Shown here: positions 29,720 to 39,338 of the stretch, one piece after another | Layout: every line of letters begins with the position of its first letter | Position numbering within the stretch: position 1 is the stretch's first letter | Source of the DNA: Rhodospirillales bacterium | Lineage (GTDB): Bacteria > Pseudomonadota > Alphaproteobacteria > Rhodospirillales > UBA2165 | Direction: 5' to 3' | DNA: 64,000 nucleotides | NCBI GenBank assembly: GCA_016777585.1 | Contig: JADHRD010000001.1 | Coordinates: 1 to 64,000, forward strand | Program-made: the position numbers and the translations under genes | Notes under the pieces: model-generated | Databases searched by the model: none | What the model was told of the DNA's origin: nothing | What the model saw: only the letters and a program-made list of their open reading frames with translations

Positions 29720-29742
29720 TTTTATCTCCGTGCTTTAAAGCC

Positions 29743-31533
29743 CTAATAAACCCGAGCACGAGGCTCAATATAATCAACCTCATCGGTCAGTGTATACTCG
29801 TGAACTGGCCTATAGCCTAATTTGACTTTCATATTGCTATCAAGCCATGCCAATGAATGTTTCATCCACTTCTTGTCATCGCGATCAGGATAATCCTCAT
29901 GCGCATGCGCCCCTCGCGACTCTTGTCTGGCCTCTGCACTATAAATCGTAGTCTTAGAACAAGCCATCAAATTTTCTAACTCTAGTGCTTCAACTAAGTC
30001 CGAATTCCAAATCAAAGATCTATCACTGACACCAAGATCCTTTAAACCTTCAGCTGATTGATCAATTAATTTTACACCTTCTTTTAATATCTCAGAACTT
30101 CTAAAGACAGCTGCATTATTTTGCATTATTTTCTGCATATCCAACCTAACATTAGCAGTAGCTTCCTTACCTTTGGAATAACGGATTGCATCTAATCTAG
30201 CAATAGCCTCTTCACCCGTTTTTGAATTCGCAGATTTAATTTTTTTGTCTTTTTCAACGATTTTAACTGCTCGCTGTGCAGCTGCACGGCCAAAAACTAC
30301 GAGATCAAGGAGCGAGTTTGTCCCTAATCGATTAGCTCCATGAACAGACACACATGCCGCCTCACCAATTGCCATCAAACCTGGGCAAATAGCGTCTGGG
30401 TCTTTCACTGTGGGCCTTAAAACCTCCGCATGATAGTTTGTCGGTATACCACCCATATTGTAATGTACAGTTGGCAAAACGGGTATAGGATCTTTAGTAG
30501 CATCAACACCAGAAAAAATCCTTGCTGTTTCAGTAATACCAGGCAGCCTATGGTTAAGTACCTCACCACCTAAATGCTCAAGATGCAGGTAAATATGATC
30601 ATTTTCTGCCCCCACTCCCCTATTTTCTCTTATTTCGATAGTCATGGCTCGGCTAACTACGTCACGCGATGCTAAATCTTTTGCACTAGGAGCGTATCTC
30701 TCCATAAAAGCTTCGCCCTCAGAATTTGTTAAGTAACCGCCCTCACCTCGAGCCCCTTCTGTTATCAAACACCCTGCACCATAAATTCCTGTTGGATGAA
30801 ATTGTACAAATTCCATATCTTCCATGGGCAATCCCGCTCGAAGAACCATCCCATTGCCATCGCCAGTACACGTGTGAGCTGATGTAGCTGAAAAATAACT
30901 ACGCCCGTAACCACCTGTTGCTATTAATGTTTGGTGAGCTAAAAAACGATGAATAGTTCCATCTGCCAAATTCCAAGCCATTACACCACGACAAGCCCCA
31001 TCTTCACTCATTATTAAATCAATCGCAAAATATTCAATAAAGAATTCGGCGTTATGTTTTAAACATTGTTGATATAAAGTGTGCAAGATCGCGTGGCCGG
31101 TTCGATCCGCGGCAGCGCAAGCTCTTTCCACTGGCGCCTCACCAAAATTTCGCATATGCCCTCCAAAGGGACGTTGATATATTTTACCATCTTCAGTTCG
31201 TGAGAACGGCACACCAAAATGCTCAAGTTCATATACTGCAGGCGCAGCCTCTCTACACATATATTCTATGGCATCTTGGTCACCCAGCCAATCTGCCCCC
31301 TTAACAGTATCGTACATATGCCATTGCCAACTATCTTCATTCATGTTGCCTAAGGCAGCCCCGACCCCGCCTTGAGCCGCGACTGTGTGAGATCTAGTTG
31401 GAAAAACTTTGGTAATACAGGCCGTATTTAATCCTGCTGCGGTCATACCGAGAGTTGCTCTAAGGCCTGCTCCGCCTGCGCCAACAACAATCACATCATG
31501 TTCATGATCAATGATTTCATATGTATCTATCAT
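29743..31533 (-). CDS. sdhA: Succinate dehydrogenase flavoprotein subunit
   Basis: FAD subunit that oxidises succinate to fumarate. Seen: [15 protein letters not shown] dinucleotide loop, [14 protein letters not shown] with the His that covalently binds [22 protein letters not shown] and GARGEGGYL of the active site, [15 protein letters not shown], and the C-terminal [17 protein letters not shown]. 596 residues, full length. Starts seven bases after sdhD. Confidence 0.99.
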   Translation of the reverse strand: MIDTYEIIDHEHDVIVVGAGGAGLRATLGMTAAGLNTACITKVFPTRSHTVAAQGGVGAALGNMNEDSWQWHMYDTVKGADWLGDQDAIEYMCREAAPAVYELEHFGVPFSRTEDGKIYQRPFGGHMRNFGEAPVERACAAADRTGHAILHTLYQQCLKHNAEFFIEYFAIDLIMSEDGACRGVMAWNLADGTIHRFLAHQTLIATGGYGRSYFSATSAHTCTGDGNGMVLRAGLPMEDMEFVQFHPTGIYGAGCLITEGARGEGGYLTNSEGEAFMERYAPSAKDLASRDVVSRAMTIEIRENRGVGAENDHIYLHLEHLGGEVLNHRLPGITETARIFSGVDATKDPIPVLPTVHYNMGGIPTNYHAEVLRPTVKDPDAICPGLMAIGEAACVSVHGANRLGTNSLLDLVVFGRAAAQRAVKIVEKDKKIKSANSKTGEEAIARLDAIRYSKGKEATANVRLDMQKIMQNNAAVFRSSEILKEGVKLIDQSAEGLKDLGVSDRSLIWNSDLVEALELENLMACSKTTIYSAEARQESRGAHAHEDYPDRDDKKWMKHSLAWLDSNMKVKLGYRPVHEYTLTDEVDYIEPRARVY

Positions 31534-31540
31534 TTATTAG

Positions 31541-31921
31541 TTAGCCTCCATAGGCAATTTGAATTATTGCTACAAGGCTTGAAATAGCGAAAAGCACCGC
31601 AGCAAATTTATTAATTAGCAATAAAAATATTTTATTTTTTTCACCATGAACGTAATCTTCAATAACCACCTGCAAACCGAGTTGCATGTGATAAAATAAA
31701 GCAATTAAAAATAGAGATAACAGCAATACACTGCCTGGCTCGTTGAGCCATGCCCTAAAGGCAAAAAGATCCATACCAATAAATTTCATTGCAGAATATA
31801 CAAACCATAAAGTCAGGGGAATAAGCGCTAATGCGGATACCCTTTGTGCCCACCAATGAGATGTACCACTTTTTGAGCTACCTAATCCTTTTACTTTACC
31901 TAAGTCAGATTGTAATGACAT
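31541..31921 (-). CDS. sdhD: Succinate dehydrogenase membrane anchor SdhD
   Basis: Small hydrophobic anchor with three membrane helices that, with SdhC, binds heme b and quinone. Seen: SGTSHWWAQRVSALALIPL near the first helix, FYHMQLGLQVVIEDYVH with the predicted heme-ligand His and the Asp-Tyr quinone-site pair, and a final helix. 126 residues. Lies six bases after sdhC. Confidence 0.95.
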   Translation of the reverse strand: MSLQSDLGKVKGLGSSKSGTSHWWAQRVSALALIPLTLWFVYSAMKFIGMDLFAFRAWLNEPGSVLLLSLFLIALFYHMQLGLQVVIEDYVHGEKNKIFLLLINKFAAVLFAISSLVAIIQIAYGG

Positions 31922-31927
31922 TTGAAG

Positions 31928-32320
31928 CTATCCTCCAACCATTCCATATCCAAGAAACCAAGATCCAAATGTAAAAATAATCGATGAGAATACGACAATC
32001 CAGCCCGTAATATTTACATTAGTTAACCCAAATCCCATACCAGCATCCCAAAAAAGGTGCCTAATCCCATTGCACAAATGATAAAATAAGGCCCAAGTCC
32101 AACCAAACAGCAATAATCTGCCAAACCACGTTGCCATAAATTCTTGTGTGCGGGCAAATGCTTCTGGACCATATGCTGCCGAGTTTAACCAATAAACTAA
32201 AGCTAAAGCACCCACTGCCAGTCCCACTCCTGTAATTCTGTGCAAAATAGAGAGTACAGACGTAATTTGAGGCTTATAAACTTGTAAGTGAGGTGAGATC
32301 GGACGCGTTTGGGAATTCAT
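31928..32320 (-). CDS. sdhC: Succinate dehydrogenase cytochrome b556 subunit
   Basis: Membrane anchor with three helices. Seen: RPISPHLQVYKPQITSVLSI then HRITGVGLA, which include the conserved Ser/Arg quinone-site residues, and FYHLCNGIRHLFWDAG with the heme His. The ATG at 32320 gives 130 residues starting MNSQTRPISPH as in homologues; an in-frame start at 32350 would add ten atypical basic residues. First gene of the sdh unit; a candidate promoter lies about 80-110 bases upstream. Confidence 0.95.
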   Translation of the reverse strand: MNSQTRPISPHLQVYKPQITSVLSILHRITGVGLAVGALALVYWLNSAAYGPEAFARTQEFMATWFGRLLLFGWTWALFYHLCNGIRHLFWDAGMGFGLTNVNITGWIVVFSSIIFTFGSWFLGYGMVGG

Positions 32321-32401
32321 AAATCTGGCCCTTTTTAAAGACTGGCCCAAAAAAATGAGACCGTACTTTTACGTTAAAAAATATTTTATTACATTAAAAG
32401 T

Positions 32402-32430
32402 TTTGTAATCCCTTGATTGGGCCAAGTCAA
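32402..32430 (-). promoter_or_regulatory. Candidate sigma-70 promoter for sdhCDAB
   Basis: Minus-strand TTGACT (32430-32425) and TACAAA (32407-32402) with a 17-base spacer, about 80 bases before the sdhC ATG. The placement after asd and before sdhC suits a separate sdh promoter within the codirectional run. Confidence 0.4.
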
Positions 32431-32482
32431 TGCAGGGAATTAGGAAAAATTCTATCCTTATTTAGTGGTAAGTTATTTACAT

Positions 32483-32496
32483 AACCAATATTGGTT
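32483..32496. repeat. Perfect 14-base palindrome at the asd 3' end
   Basis: AACCAATATTGGTT is a perfect inverted repeat with no loop, overlapping the asd stop codon (32495-32497). It has no following T run on the transcribed strand, so it is not an obvious terminator; it might be an operator for the sdh promoter 50 bases further on. Confidence 0.5.
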
Positions 32497-33514
32497 AAAA
32501 ATATTCAGAGACTAATAATTCAGCAATCTGAACTGTATTAAGAGCAGCGCCCTTACGTAAATTATCTGCAACAACCCACATACTTAATCCGTTTTCCACG
32601 GTAATATCATCCCGTATCCGACTAACATAGACTGGGTCCTCGCCTGCACATTCAATCTGCGAGACATACCCCTCGTCAGCCCGATGATCTACTACTACTA
32701 CTCCCTCAGCCAGCTTCAATGCTTCCCGAGCCTCATCTGCAGTAATCGGTTCATCAAATTCGATATTGACCGCTTCAGCATGCCCTATAAAAACTGGGAC
32801 CCGAACACAGGTTGCAGAGAGTTTTATGGACGGATCTAATATTTTTTTTGTCTCCACCATCATCTTCCACTCCTCCTTAGTATAACCGTCCTCCATAAAT
32901 ACATCTATTTGGGGAATAGTATTAAAGGCAATTTGCTTAGTAAAATTTTCCTGGAATTTAGATTCTGGCTCATTCATATAGATGCCTTTAGTCTGGTTGA
33001 ATAACTCGTCCATTCCAGACTTACCGGCACCAGAAACTGATTGATATGTGGAAACAACAACCCTCTTGATATGAGCTAAGTCATGTAACGGTTTAAGGGC
33101 AACTACCAATTGGATAGTTGAACAATTTGGGTTTGCAATAATATTTCTATTTCGAAATTCACCAATTGCTTCTGGGTTTACTTCTGGAACAACGAGAGGA
33201 ACATCTGGATCCATTCTAAATTGTGAAGTATTGTCTATAACAACAGCACCTGCTGCAGTTGCCCTTGGTACAAATTCAGCGGACACCTTGGCTCCTGGGC
33301 TAGATAAAACAATATCTATCCCCTCAAAATCATAAGAAGCCAAATCATGTATTTTTAAAACATCTTCTTCACCATAGGATACTTCCGCACCAACGGAATT
33401 AGATGACGCTATTGCTGAAACGTCTTTTGCGTTTGTGCCTCTCTCAGATAAAATTTGCAGAATTTCCCTACCAACGTTGCCAGTGGCTCCAACAACAGCA
33501 TATTTAAGGGCCAT
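32495..33514 (-). CDS. asd: Aspartate-semialdehyde dehydrogenase
   Basis: NADPH enzyme that reduces aspartyl phosphate, the branch point to lysine/diaminopimelate, threonine and methionine. Seen: VGATGNVGREILQIL at the N terminus, catalytic Cys131 in IANPNCSTIQLV, and VRVPVFIGHAEAVNIEF with the catalytic His. The ATG at 33514 gives 339 residues beginning MALKYAVVG; the extension to 33535 adds MKKWRRI, which is not typical. It follows leuB by 58 bases. Confidence 0.97.
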   Translation of the reverse strand: MALKYAVVGATGNVGREILQILSERGTNAKDVSAIASSNSVGAEVSYGEEDVLKIHDLASYDFEGIDIVLSSPGAKVSAEFVPRATAAGAVVIDNTSQFRMDPDVPLVVPEVNPEAIGEFRNRNIIANPNCSTIQLVVALKPLHDLAHIKRVVVSTYQSVSGAGKSGMDELFNQTKGIYMNEPESKFQENFTKQIAFNTIPQIDVFMEDGYTKEEWKMMVETKKILDPSIKLSATCVRVPVFIGHAEAVNIEFDEPITADEAREALKLAEGVVVVDHRADEGYVSQIECAGEDPVYVSRIRDDITVENGLSMWVVADNLRKGAALNTVQIAELLVSEYF

Positions 33515-33572
33515 AATTCGTCTCCATTTTTTCATTAACTAACCAATCGAGGTAGTCTGGTATAGAGAGCCC

Positions 33573-34682
33573 TCAAGCAGCCAGCATATCTAATTCATTG
33601 ATGACTGCATCACCCATGCCCGAAGTTGATACCAATGTTTTACCATCACCGGTAATATCTGCAGTGCGAAAACCTTTATCAAGCGCATTCTGGACGGCTT
33701 TTTCAATTAACTCTGCATCGTCAAAAAGATCAAAAGAATACCTAAGCAACATTGAAAAACTTAAAATCTGCGCAAGCGGGTTTGCAATACCTTTTCCGGA
33801 AATATCCGGCGCGGTGCCATGCACAGGTTCATACAATGCCGCCTGTTTTCCATCTGAATCGGGGGCACCCAAAGATGCAGATGGAAGCATACCTAGCGAG
33901 CCCGTTAACATAGCCGCACAATCAGACAAAATATCACCAAACATGTTGGTGGTAACAACAACATCAAATTGTTTTGGATTTCTAACCAATTGCATTGCTG
34001 CGTTATCAACATACATGTGGCTTAACTCAATATCTGGATAAGAAGCCCCTATTTTTGTCATCTCTTCACGCCACATGACTGTTGTTTCTAAAACATTTGC
34101 TTTATCTATAGAGCATACTCGTTTATCGCGTTTTCCAGCTAAATCCATAGCCACCTTTCCAATACGATGTATCTCAGGTGTTGTATAGGTCAGTGTATTG
34201 AAACCTTTTCTTATTCCGTTTTCTAACTCTTCAATACCGCGTGGCTCACCAAAGTAGATACCGCCCGTCAACTCTCTAATAATCATAATATCGAGGCCCT
34301 TAACAATGTCTAATTTAAGGGAGGAGGCATCAGCCAGCGCATCAAATACAATAGCGGGACGCAAATTTGCGAATAGTCCAAGTCCTTTACGTATACCCAG
34401 CAGACCCCGCTCGGGCTGAACGTCAAAAGGTAGAACTTCCCATTTTGGCCCGCCGACAGCTCCCATCAAAACTGCATCAGATTTTAATGCTGCTTCTAAT
34501 GTTTCTTCGGGCAAAGGAACTCCGGTTTTATCGATCGCAGCTCCTCCTATTAATGCTTCTGTAATATTGAAACTAACCGACCGTCTTCGGTCCATCCAGT
34601 CAATTACCCTAAGCACTTGAGCTATAATTTCGGGCCCAATACCATCACCGGGAAGAACTAATAAATTTTTAGCATTTGCCAT
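33573..34682 (-). CDS. leuB: 3-isopropylmalate dehydrogenase
   Basis: NAD-dependent oxidative decarboxylase of leucine synthesis. Seen: [19 protein letters not shown], the substrate loop [29 protein letters not shown] and the metal/NAD region [17 protein letters not shown], then [18 protein letters not shown]. 369 residues, normal. It is the third gene of leuC-leuD-leuB, 30 bases after leuD. Confidence 0.98.
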   Translation of the reverse strand: MANAKNLLVLPGDGIGPEIIAQVLRVIDWMDRRRSVSFNITEALIGGAAIDKTGVPLPEETLEAALKSDAVLMGAVGGPKWEVLPFDVQPERGLLGIRKGLGLFANLRPAIVFDALADASSLKLDIVKGLDIMIIRELTGGIYFGEPRGIEELENGIRKGFNTLTYTTPEIHRIGKVAMDLAGKRDKRVCSIDKANVLETTVMWREEMTKIGASYPDIELSHMYVDNAAMQLVRNPKQFDVVVTTNMFGDILSDCAAMLTGSLGMLPSASLGAPDSDGKQAALYEPVHGTAPDISGKGIANPLAQILSFSMLLRYSFDLFDDAELIEKAVQNALDKGFRTADITGDGKTLVSTSGMGDAVINELDMLAA

Positions 34683-34712
34683 TTTTTCTCTTTCGTAATT
34701 TTATACTATTTA

Positions 34713-35312
34713 TTAGGCCACAATAATGTTCTGGCGGGCTTCAAAGGCAGCGATCTTATCTGACTTGGCCATCGTCAATCCAATATCATCGAGACCGTTC
34801 ATCAAACAGTGTTTTTTAAAAGAATCCACTTCAAACTTTATAATATCACCATCTGGACCCGTAATTTCCTGAGCTTCGAGATTTATAGTCATTGTTGCAT
34901 TTGCACCAAGTTCAGCATCTTCTGTTAATTTATCAATTTGTTCTTGCGGCAACTTTATTAACAAAATCCCGTTCTTCGAACTATTGTTATAAAAAATATC
35001 AGCAAAACTCGGAGCAATTACACATTTGATTCCAAAGTCGAGAAGAGCCCAAGGGGCGTGCTCGCGAGAGGATCCGCAGCCAAAATTCTTCCCGGCGATC
35101 AAAATCTCCGAATTTCTAAATGCTGGTTTATTCAAAACAAATTCTTCACGCTCAGTTCCATCTTGGTTAAATCGAAGCGTGCTAAAAAGATCTGCACCCA
35201 GACCTGTTCGCTTAATTGTTTTCAAAAAGCGAGCAGGAATTATCATATCTGTATCCACATTTATCAAAGGCAATGGTGCCGCGACAGATGTTAGCGTATT
35301 AAATTTCTCCAT
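34713..35312 (-). CDS. leuD: 3-isopropylmalate dehydratase small subunit
   Basis: Swivelling domain subunit that completes the LeuC active site. Seen: [19 protein letters not shown] at the N terminus and [17 protein letters not shown] around the active-site serine, 199 residues, normal. It follows leuC by 16 bases. Confidence 0.97.
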   Translation of the reverse strand: MEKFNTLTSVAAPLPLINVDTDMIIPARFLKTIKRTGLGADLFSTLRFNQDGTEREEFVLNKPAFRNSEILIAGKNFGCGSSREHAPWALLDFGIKCVIAPSFADIFYNNSSKNGILLIKLPQEQIDKLTEDAELGANATMTINLEAQEITGPDGDIIKFEVDSFKKHCLMNGLDDIGLTMAKSDKIAAFEARQNIIVA

Positions 35313-35328
35313 AAGAAATCCCCCTCAA

Positions 35329-36735
35329 TCAATCTAAATCGTTCAAGTCAACGAGATGCCCTTTAACTGCTGCGGCTGCCGCCATTGCCGGGCTTACCAA
35401 ATGCGTTCTGCCTCCGGGTCCTTGGCGACCCTCAAAATTACGATTGGATGTTGAAGCTGCTCTTTCTCCTGGGCCTAATTTGTCTGCGTTCATTGCCAAA
35501 CACATTGAACATCCAGCTTCACGCCACTCAAAGCCAGCCTCAATAAAAATCTGATCCAAACCCTCTTGCTCCGCTATTTCTTTAACCAAGCCTGAACCCG
35601 GGACAACAAGAGCCTGCACCCCATGGGCAACCTTGCGCCCTTCAATAACTGATGCCGCAGCCCGAATATCTTCAATACGACTATTTGTACATGAACCAAT
35701 AAATGCTGTATTTATTTTAATGTCCGTCATTGGCATTCCTGCAGTCAGGCCCATGTATTCCAAGGAACGTTCCATTTTATTTCTTCTATTTATATCAGTT
35801 TCTCTGTCCGGATCGGGAACGCAACCATCAATCGCCACAACATCTTCAGGGCTCGTTCCCCAAGTAACCTGTGGTTTAATCTCAGAAACATCCATAACAA
35901 TTTCTTCATCAAAAATTGCTGTTTCATCTGTTTTTAGAGTTTTCCAATATTCGACTGCAGCTTCCCAAGCCGCACCTTTTGGAGATTTAGGACGACCTTT
36001 TAAATATTCAAATGTTTTTTCATCTGGCGCAAAAAGACCCACCCTCGCACCTGCTTCAATCGTCATGTTGCAGACAGTCATCCGACCTTCCATGGTTAAT
36101 GATTTGAGGGCATCTCCCGTAAATTCAATAGCTGCCCCTGTACCGCCCGCAGTGCCAATTTTTCCTATAATTGCTAAAATCAGGTCTTTTGCCGTAATTC
36201 CATTGGGTAGTGTTCCATTAACAGTCACCCTCATATTTCTACATTTGGTTAACAATAATGTTTGCGTTGCTAAAACATGCTCAACTTCTGAAGTGCCTAT
36301 TCCAAAAGACATGGAACCAAAAGCCCCATGCGTTGCTGTATGGGAGTCGCCACAAACCAATGTTGTGCCAGGTAAAGTAAAACCTTGTTCTGGCCCAACA
36401 ACGTGGCAAATTCCTTGGCGAATGTCCTTCATCGAATAAAGTTCCACCCCAAAGTCAGTACAATTTCTTTCGAGAGCCTCAATTTGTATTCTAGACTCTT
36501 CATCATCAATTTGTTTATCGCGATCAGTGGTGGGAACATTATGGTCAGCCACAGCAAGAGTTAAGTCGGGTCGACGTACATTTCTACCCTCATTTCTCAA
36601 ACCATCAAATGCTTGCGGCGAAGTAACCTCGTGCACAAGATGTCTATCAATGTAAACCAAGCAAGTGCCATCTTCTTGTTCATCGACAACATGGGAGTTC
36701 CATAGTTTATCGTAAAGGGTAGTTGCATTATTCAT
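35329..36735 (-). CDS. leuC: 3-isopropylmalate dehydratase large subunit
   Basis: Aconitase-family subunit that holds the 4Fe-4S cluster and isomerises 2- to 3-isopropylmalate. Seen: [26 protein letters not shown], and the cluster ligands in [16 protein letters not shown] and [11 protein letters not shown], ending with [17 protein letters not shown]. The ATG at 36735 is chosen; two residues upstream a TTG is also in frame. 468 residues. It starts the leuCDB unit, 58 bases after rplS. Confidence 0.98.
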   Translation of the reverse strand: MNNATTLYDKLWNSHVVDEQEDGTCLVYIDRHLVHEVTSPQAFDGLRNEGRNVRRPDLTLAVADHNVPTTDRDKQIDDEESRIQIEALERNCTDFGVELYSMKDIRQGICHVVGPEQGFTLPGTTLVCGDSHTATHGAFGSMSFGIGTSEVEHVLATQTLLLTKCRNMRVTVNGTLPNGITAKDLILAIIGKIGTAGGTGAAIEFTGDALKSLTMEGRMTVCNMTIEAGARVGLFAPDEKTFEYLKGRPKSPKGAAWEAAVEYWKTLKTDETAIFDEEIVMDVSEIKPQVTWGTSPEDVVAIDGCVPDPDRETDINRRNKMERSLEYMGLTAGMPMTDIKINTAFIGSCTNSRIEDIRAAASVIEGRKVAHGVQALVVPGSGLVKEIAEQEGLDQIFIEAGFEWREAGCSMCLAMNADKLGPGERAASTSNRNFEGRQGPGGRTHLVSPAMAAAAAVKGHLVDLNDLD

Positions 36736-36793
36736 ATTCAATTACTCACTATAAAAAACAAAGTTTCTTTCACTAATAGTCTGGCAAATATAT

Positions 36794-37327
36794 TTATTCT
36801 TCGGATTTTTGTTCTACGTTTTCTTCAGTCACGACTGGCGCTACACCCTCGGAGCTCTCTTGTTTTATCTCTTTTTTTGCTAATGCCTTAGCCGCACTTG
36901 CTAATTTATTTTTTTCTTTAAGGGCAACAGCCTTTTCTCGATCAGCAGCAGAAAGCTTCGCTGCATAACCATCTGTCTGTTCTGCAATTCTAGCCCTCTT
37001 GCCCTGCCTGCCCCGAAGGTAATATAATTTGGCTCTTCTGACATCACCTCGACGCAGAACTTCAATACTGTCTACATTGGGCGAATAAAGGGGGAACACA
37101 CGCTCAACACCCTCGCCATAAGAAATCTTACGGACCGTAAAATTGGAATGAAGCCCATCATTCTTTCGCGCTATACAAATACCTTCATAGGCCTGTACAC
37201 GTTCTCGTTCACCTTCTATTACTTTAACATTAATCTTTACTAAGTCACCGGGCGCAAACTCTGGCAGATCTTTGTCAGCATTTAATTTAGCTATTTGTTC
37301 TTGTTCAATTTCTTCTAATAGATTCAT
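36794..37327 (-). CDS. rplS: 50S ribosomal protein bL19 with charged C-terminal extension
   Basis: Large-subunit protein at the 30S-50S interface. Seen: [50 protein letters not shown], and [18 protein letters not shown], which complete the conserved fold by about residue 118. A further 60 residues rich in Ala, Lys and Glu follow, as in many alphaproteobacteria. Two ATG codons compete; 37327 is preferred because GAGG sits eight bases before it, whereas it is only two bases before the ATG at 37333. Confidence 0.96.
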   Translation of the reverse strand: MNLLEEIEQEQIAKLNADKDLPEFAPGDLVKINVKVIEGERERVQAYEGICIARKNDGLHSNFTVRKISYGEGVERVFPLYSPNVDSIEVLRRGDVRRAKLYYLRGRQGKRARIAEQTDGYAAKLSAADREKAVALKEKNKLASAAKALAKKEIKQESSEGVAPVVTEENVEQKSEE

Positions 37328-37359
37328 AATCATAACCTCAATTCGTGTTCAAATAAAAT

Positions 37360-38103
37360 TTAATGTTTAGTTTGAGCTTCCTTAACTCCAGAAATATATT
37401 TTGACCAAAGATCAGGGCGTCTTTTGGAAGTGACTTTCTCAGCTTCCATTTTTCTCCATTCCCTTATCTCAGAATGATGACCCGATAAGAGCACCTTAGG
37501 AACTCGTCTTCCTTCCCACACTTGGGGGCGAGTGTAATGAGAGTATTCAAGCAAACCATCAACAAAACTCTCATCTAAAGTCGTTTCCGCATTACCAACG
37601 ACGCCCGGAAGAAGACGGACGCATGCGTCAATAAGAGTTATTGCTGCTGGCTCTCCGCCAGATAAAACAAAATCACCAATACTAATCTCTTCCATTTTCC
37701 ACGCATCAATAACTCTATTATCAATGCCCTCGTAACGTCCACACAGCAATATTACCCCATCAGTGTTTGCGAGTTCTTGAGCTCTTGACTGATTTAAACA
37801 TTGCCCTCTTGGCGACAAGTAAATTATAGGACGATTAACATGCGGAACAGATTTAAGCGCTGCGTCAACAACGTCTGGCCTAATAACCATTCCAGCTCCC
37901 CCACCAAACGGAGTATCGTCGACTGTCTGAGATTTGTTATCCGCAAAGTCTCGAAGATTTATAGTTTCTATATCCCAGAATCCATCAGCTAAAGCTTTGC
38001 CGGCCAATGAAAAACCGAGGCAGCCAGGCATCATCTCTGGAAATAGTGTCAAGACACTCGCTTTCCAAGCCCCGCTTTTTTGCACACTTTGTGGTTTATT
38101 CAT
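37360..38103 (-). CDS. trmD: tRNA (guanine-N1-)-methyltransferase
   Basis: SPOUT-class enzyme that makes m1G37 next to the anticodon, preventing frameshifts. Seen: VLTLFPEMMPGCLGFSL, DDTPFGGGAGMVIRPD, LCGRYEGIDNRV and SIGDFVLSGGEPAAI of the trefoil knot that binds SAM, then VVGNAETTLDESF. Start taken at the ATG at 38103 (247 residues); a TTG at 38118 would add five residues. Lies between rimM and rplS as usual. Confidence 0.97.
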   Translation of the reverse strand: MNKPQSVQKSGAWKASVLTLFPEMMPGCLGFSLAGKALADGFWDIETINLRDFADNKSQTVDDTPFGGGAGMVIRPDVVDAALKSVPHVNRPIIYLSPRGQCLNQSRAQELANTDGVILLCGRYEGIDNRVIDAWKMEEISIGDFVLSGGEPAAITLIDACVRLLPGVVGNAETTLDESFVDGLLEYSHYTRPQVWEGRRVPKVLLSGHHSEIREWRKMEAEKVTSKRRPDLWSKYISGVKEAQTKH

Positions 38104-38141
38104 AACTGTGTATTCCAAATAATATTATTTTAGGTCCGAGT

Positions 38142-38681
38142 TCATTTGTTGTCATGGACCTCATCACCAATAACTTCTAAAAGTGGATTAACAACAATTC
38201 GCCCTTTATCAAAATCAATTATGGGTATTCCTTTTGACGACATTGTAAACATTTTAGTTCCACCATCATCTAAACTCACCTCTATAATATCTCCAGCCCC
38301 ATAATTATCTACCATTATTACTTTCCCAATTCGATTATCCTCAAAATCATCAACGTCCAAGCCAATTAGATCATGGTAATAAAATTCATCTTCATCCAAC
38401 TCGGGCAAAACTGCCCTTGTTACATACAATTCCAATCCTTTGATGCCCTCGGCTGCGTTGCGATCCTCAATTCCACTTAATCGGGCAACTATTCCCTTCT
38501 TATTTTTACTAACCAATGTTATTTTATAACTATCTCTTAGAGTTCTATCGAAAACCGGTCCAAACGATAAAATATCCTCCTGGTTTTCCATAAAACTTTT
38601 AATTTTCACAGCCCCTTTTAACCCATGCACTCCTGCGACAACACCTACGCAAACTAAATCTTTTTCACTGCAAGGGCTCAT
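38142..38681 (-). CDS. rimM: 16S rRNA processing protein RimM
   Basis: Small-subunit assembly factor that binds uS19 and helps mature the 30S head. Seen: N-terminal RimM barrel with VGVVAGVHGLKGAVKIKSF and RAVLPELDEDEFYYHDLIG, then a C-terminal PRC barrel (VDNYGAGDIIEV and FDKGRIVVNPLLEVI). 179 residues, normal. It is three bases after rpsP. Confidence 0.95.
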   Translation of the reverse strand: MSPCSEKDLVCVGVVAGVHGLKGAVKIKSFMENQEDILSFGPVFDRTLRDSYKITLVSKNKKGIVARLSGIEDRNAAEGIKGLELYVTRAVLPELDEDEFYYHDLIGLDVDDFEDNRIGKVIMVDNYGAGDIIEVSLDDGGTKMFTMSSKGIPIIDFDKGRIVVNPLLEVIGDEVHDNK

Positions 38682-38684
38682 CAG

Positions 38685-39296
38685 TTACTTAGCCTTCGCT
38701 TCCTTTTCTTCTTTTGCCGGAGTTTCCTCTGCTTTTGCTTCTTCTGCTGGGGCTTCCTCTGCTTTTGCTTCTTCTGCTGGGGCTTCCTCTGCTTTTGCTT
38801 CTTCTACTGGGGCTTCCTCTGCTTTTGCTTCTTCTACTGGGGCTTCCTCTGCTTTTGCTTCTTCTGCTGGGGCTTCCTCTGCTACCGTCTCAGACACTGT
38901 TGGAGTTGGAGCTGAAGCTGCAGTCTCAGCCTCAGCAGCGGCCGCCTCTTGCGCTGCCTTTTGGGCTTCTTGTTTTTCACGTATTCTCTCAAGTGTCTTT
39001 TCTTTTGGTAAATGCTGTTTCGTTTGCTCTGCATGGACAGGTTTTTCAATAATATCAGCTGCGCCGAGAAATCTCGCTACACGGTCCGTCGGCAAAGCGC
39101 CATGAGCCAGCCAATGTTTGATTCTGTCCTCTTTAAGGACGATTCGTTCTGGATGATCTTTTGCGACCATTGGGTTATATGTTCCCACGCGTTCAATAAA
39201 CCTACCATCTCGAGGACTTCTAGAGTCCGCAACTACGATACGATAGAACGGACGCTTTTTTGCTCCACCACGCGATAAACGAATTTTTGTAGCCAT
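38685..39296 (-). CDS. rpsP: 30S ribosomal protein bS16 with decapeptide-repeat tail
   Basis: Small-subunit assembly protein. Seen: [37 protein letters not shown] and [18 protein letters not shown], completing the conserved fold by about residue 80. The remaining 120 residues are low complexity: a Lys/Glu/Ala helix-like stretch, then five near-identical copies of [10 protein letters not shown] (residues 141-190) and a degenerate sixth. Total 203 residues against about 80-100 for the core. GAGGAAA before the ATG is a good ribosome binding site. Confidence 0.95.
   Translation of the reverse strand: MATKIRLSRGGAKKRPFYRIVVADSRSPRDGRFIERVGTYNPMVAKDHPERIVLKEDRIKHWLAHGALPTDRVARFLGAADIIEKPVHAEQTKQHLPKEKTLERIREKQEAQKAAQEAAAAEAETAASAPTPTVSETVAEEAPAEEAKAEEAPVEEAKAEEAPVEEAKAEEAPAEEAKAEEAPAEEAKAEETPAKEEKEAKAK
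38727..38876. repeat. Five tandem 30-base repeats in rpsP
   Basis: Five 30-base units encode the decapeptide EAP(A/V)EEAKAE in frame; unit-to-unit differences are mainly the Ala/Val codon change. A diverged sixth copy follows toward 38697. The opposite strand gives a long but meaningless Leu/Gly/Pro frame. Confidence 0.95.
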
Positions 39297-39338
39297 AAAT
39301 ATTTCCTCTTTTCTAAACTAAATTTATAAATTTTAATA

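Noticed and set aside
35633-36439. 268-codon plus-strand frame opposite leuC
   Set aside because: Antisense shadow of a clearly conserved LeuC; no recognisable motifs or ribosome binding site.
38727-38876. Regular 30-base repeats reminiscent of a CRISPR array
   Set aside because: Units are directly adjacent without unique spacers and encode an in-frame peptide repeat in S16.
38714-39052. Long plus-strand frame rich in Leu, Gly and Pro
   Set aside because: It is the antisense reading of the rpsP decapeptide repeats; the bS16 frame is conserved and this one is low complexity.
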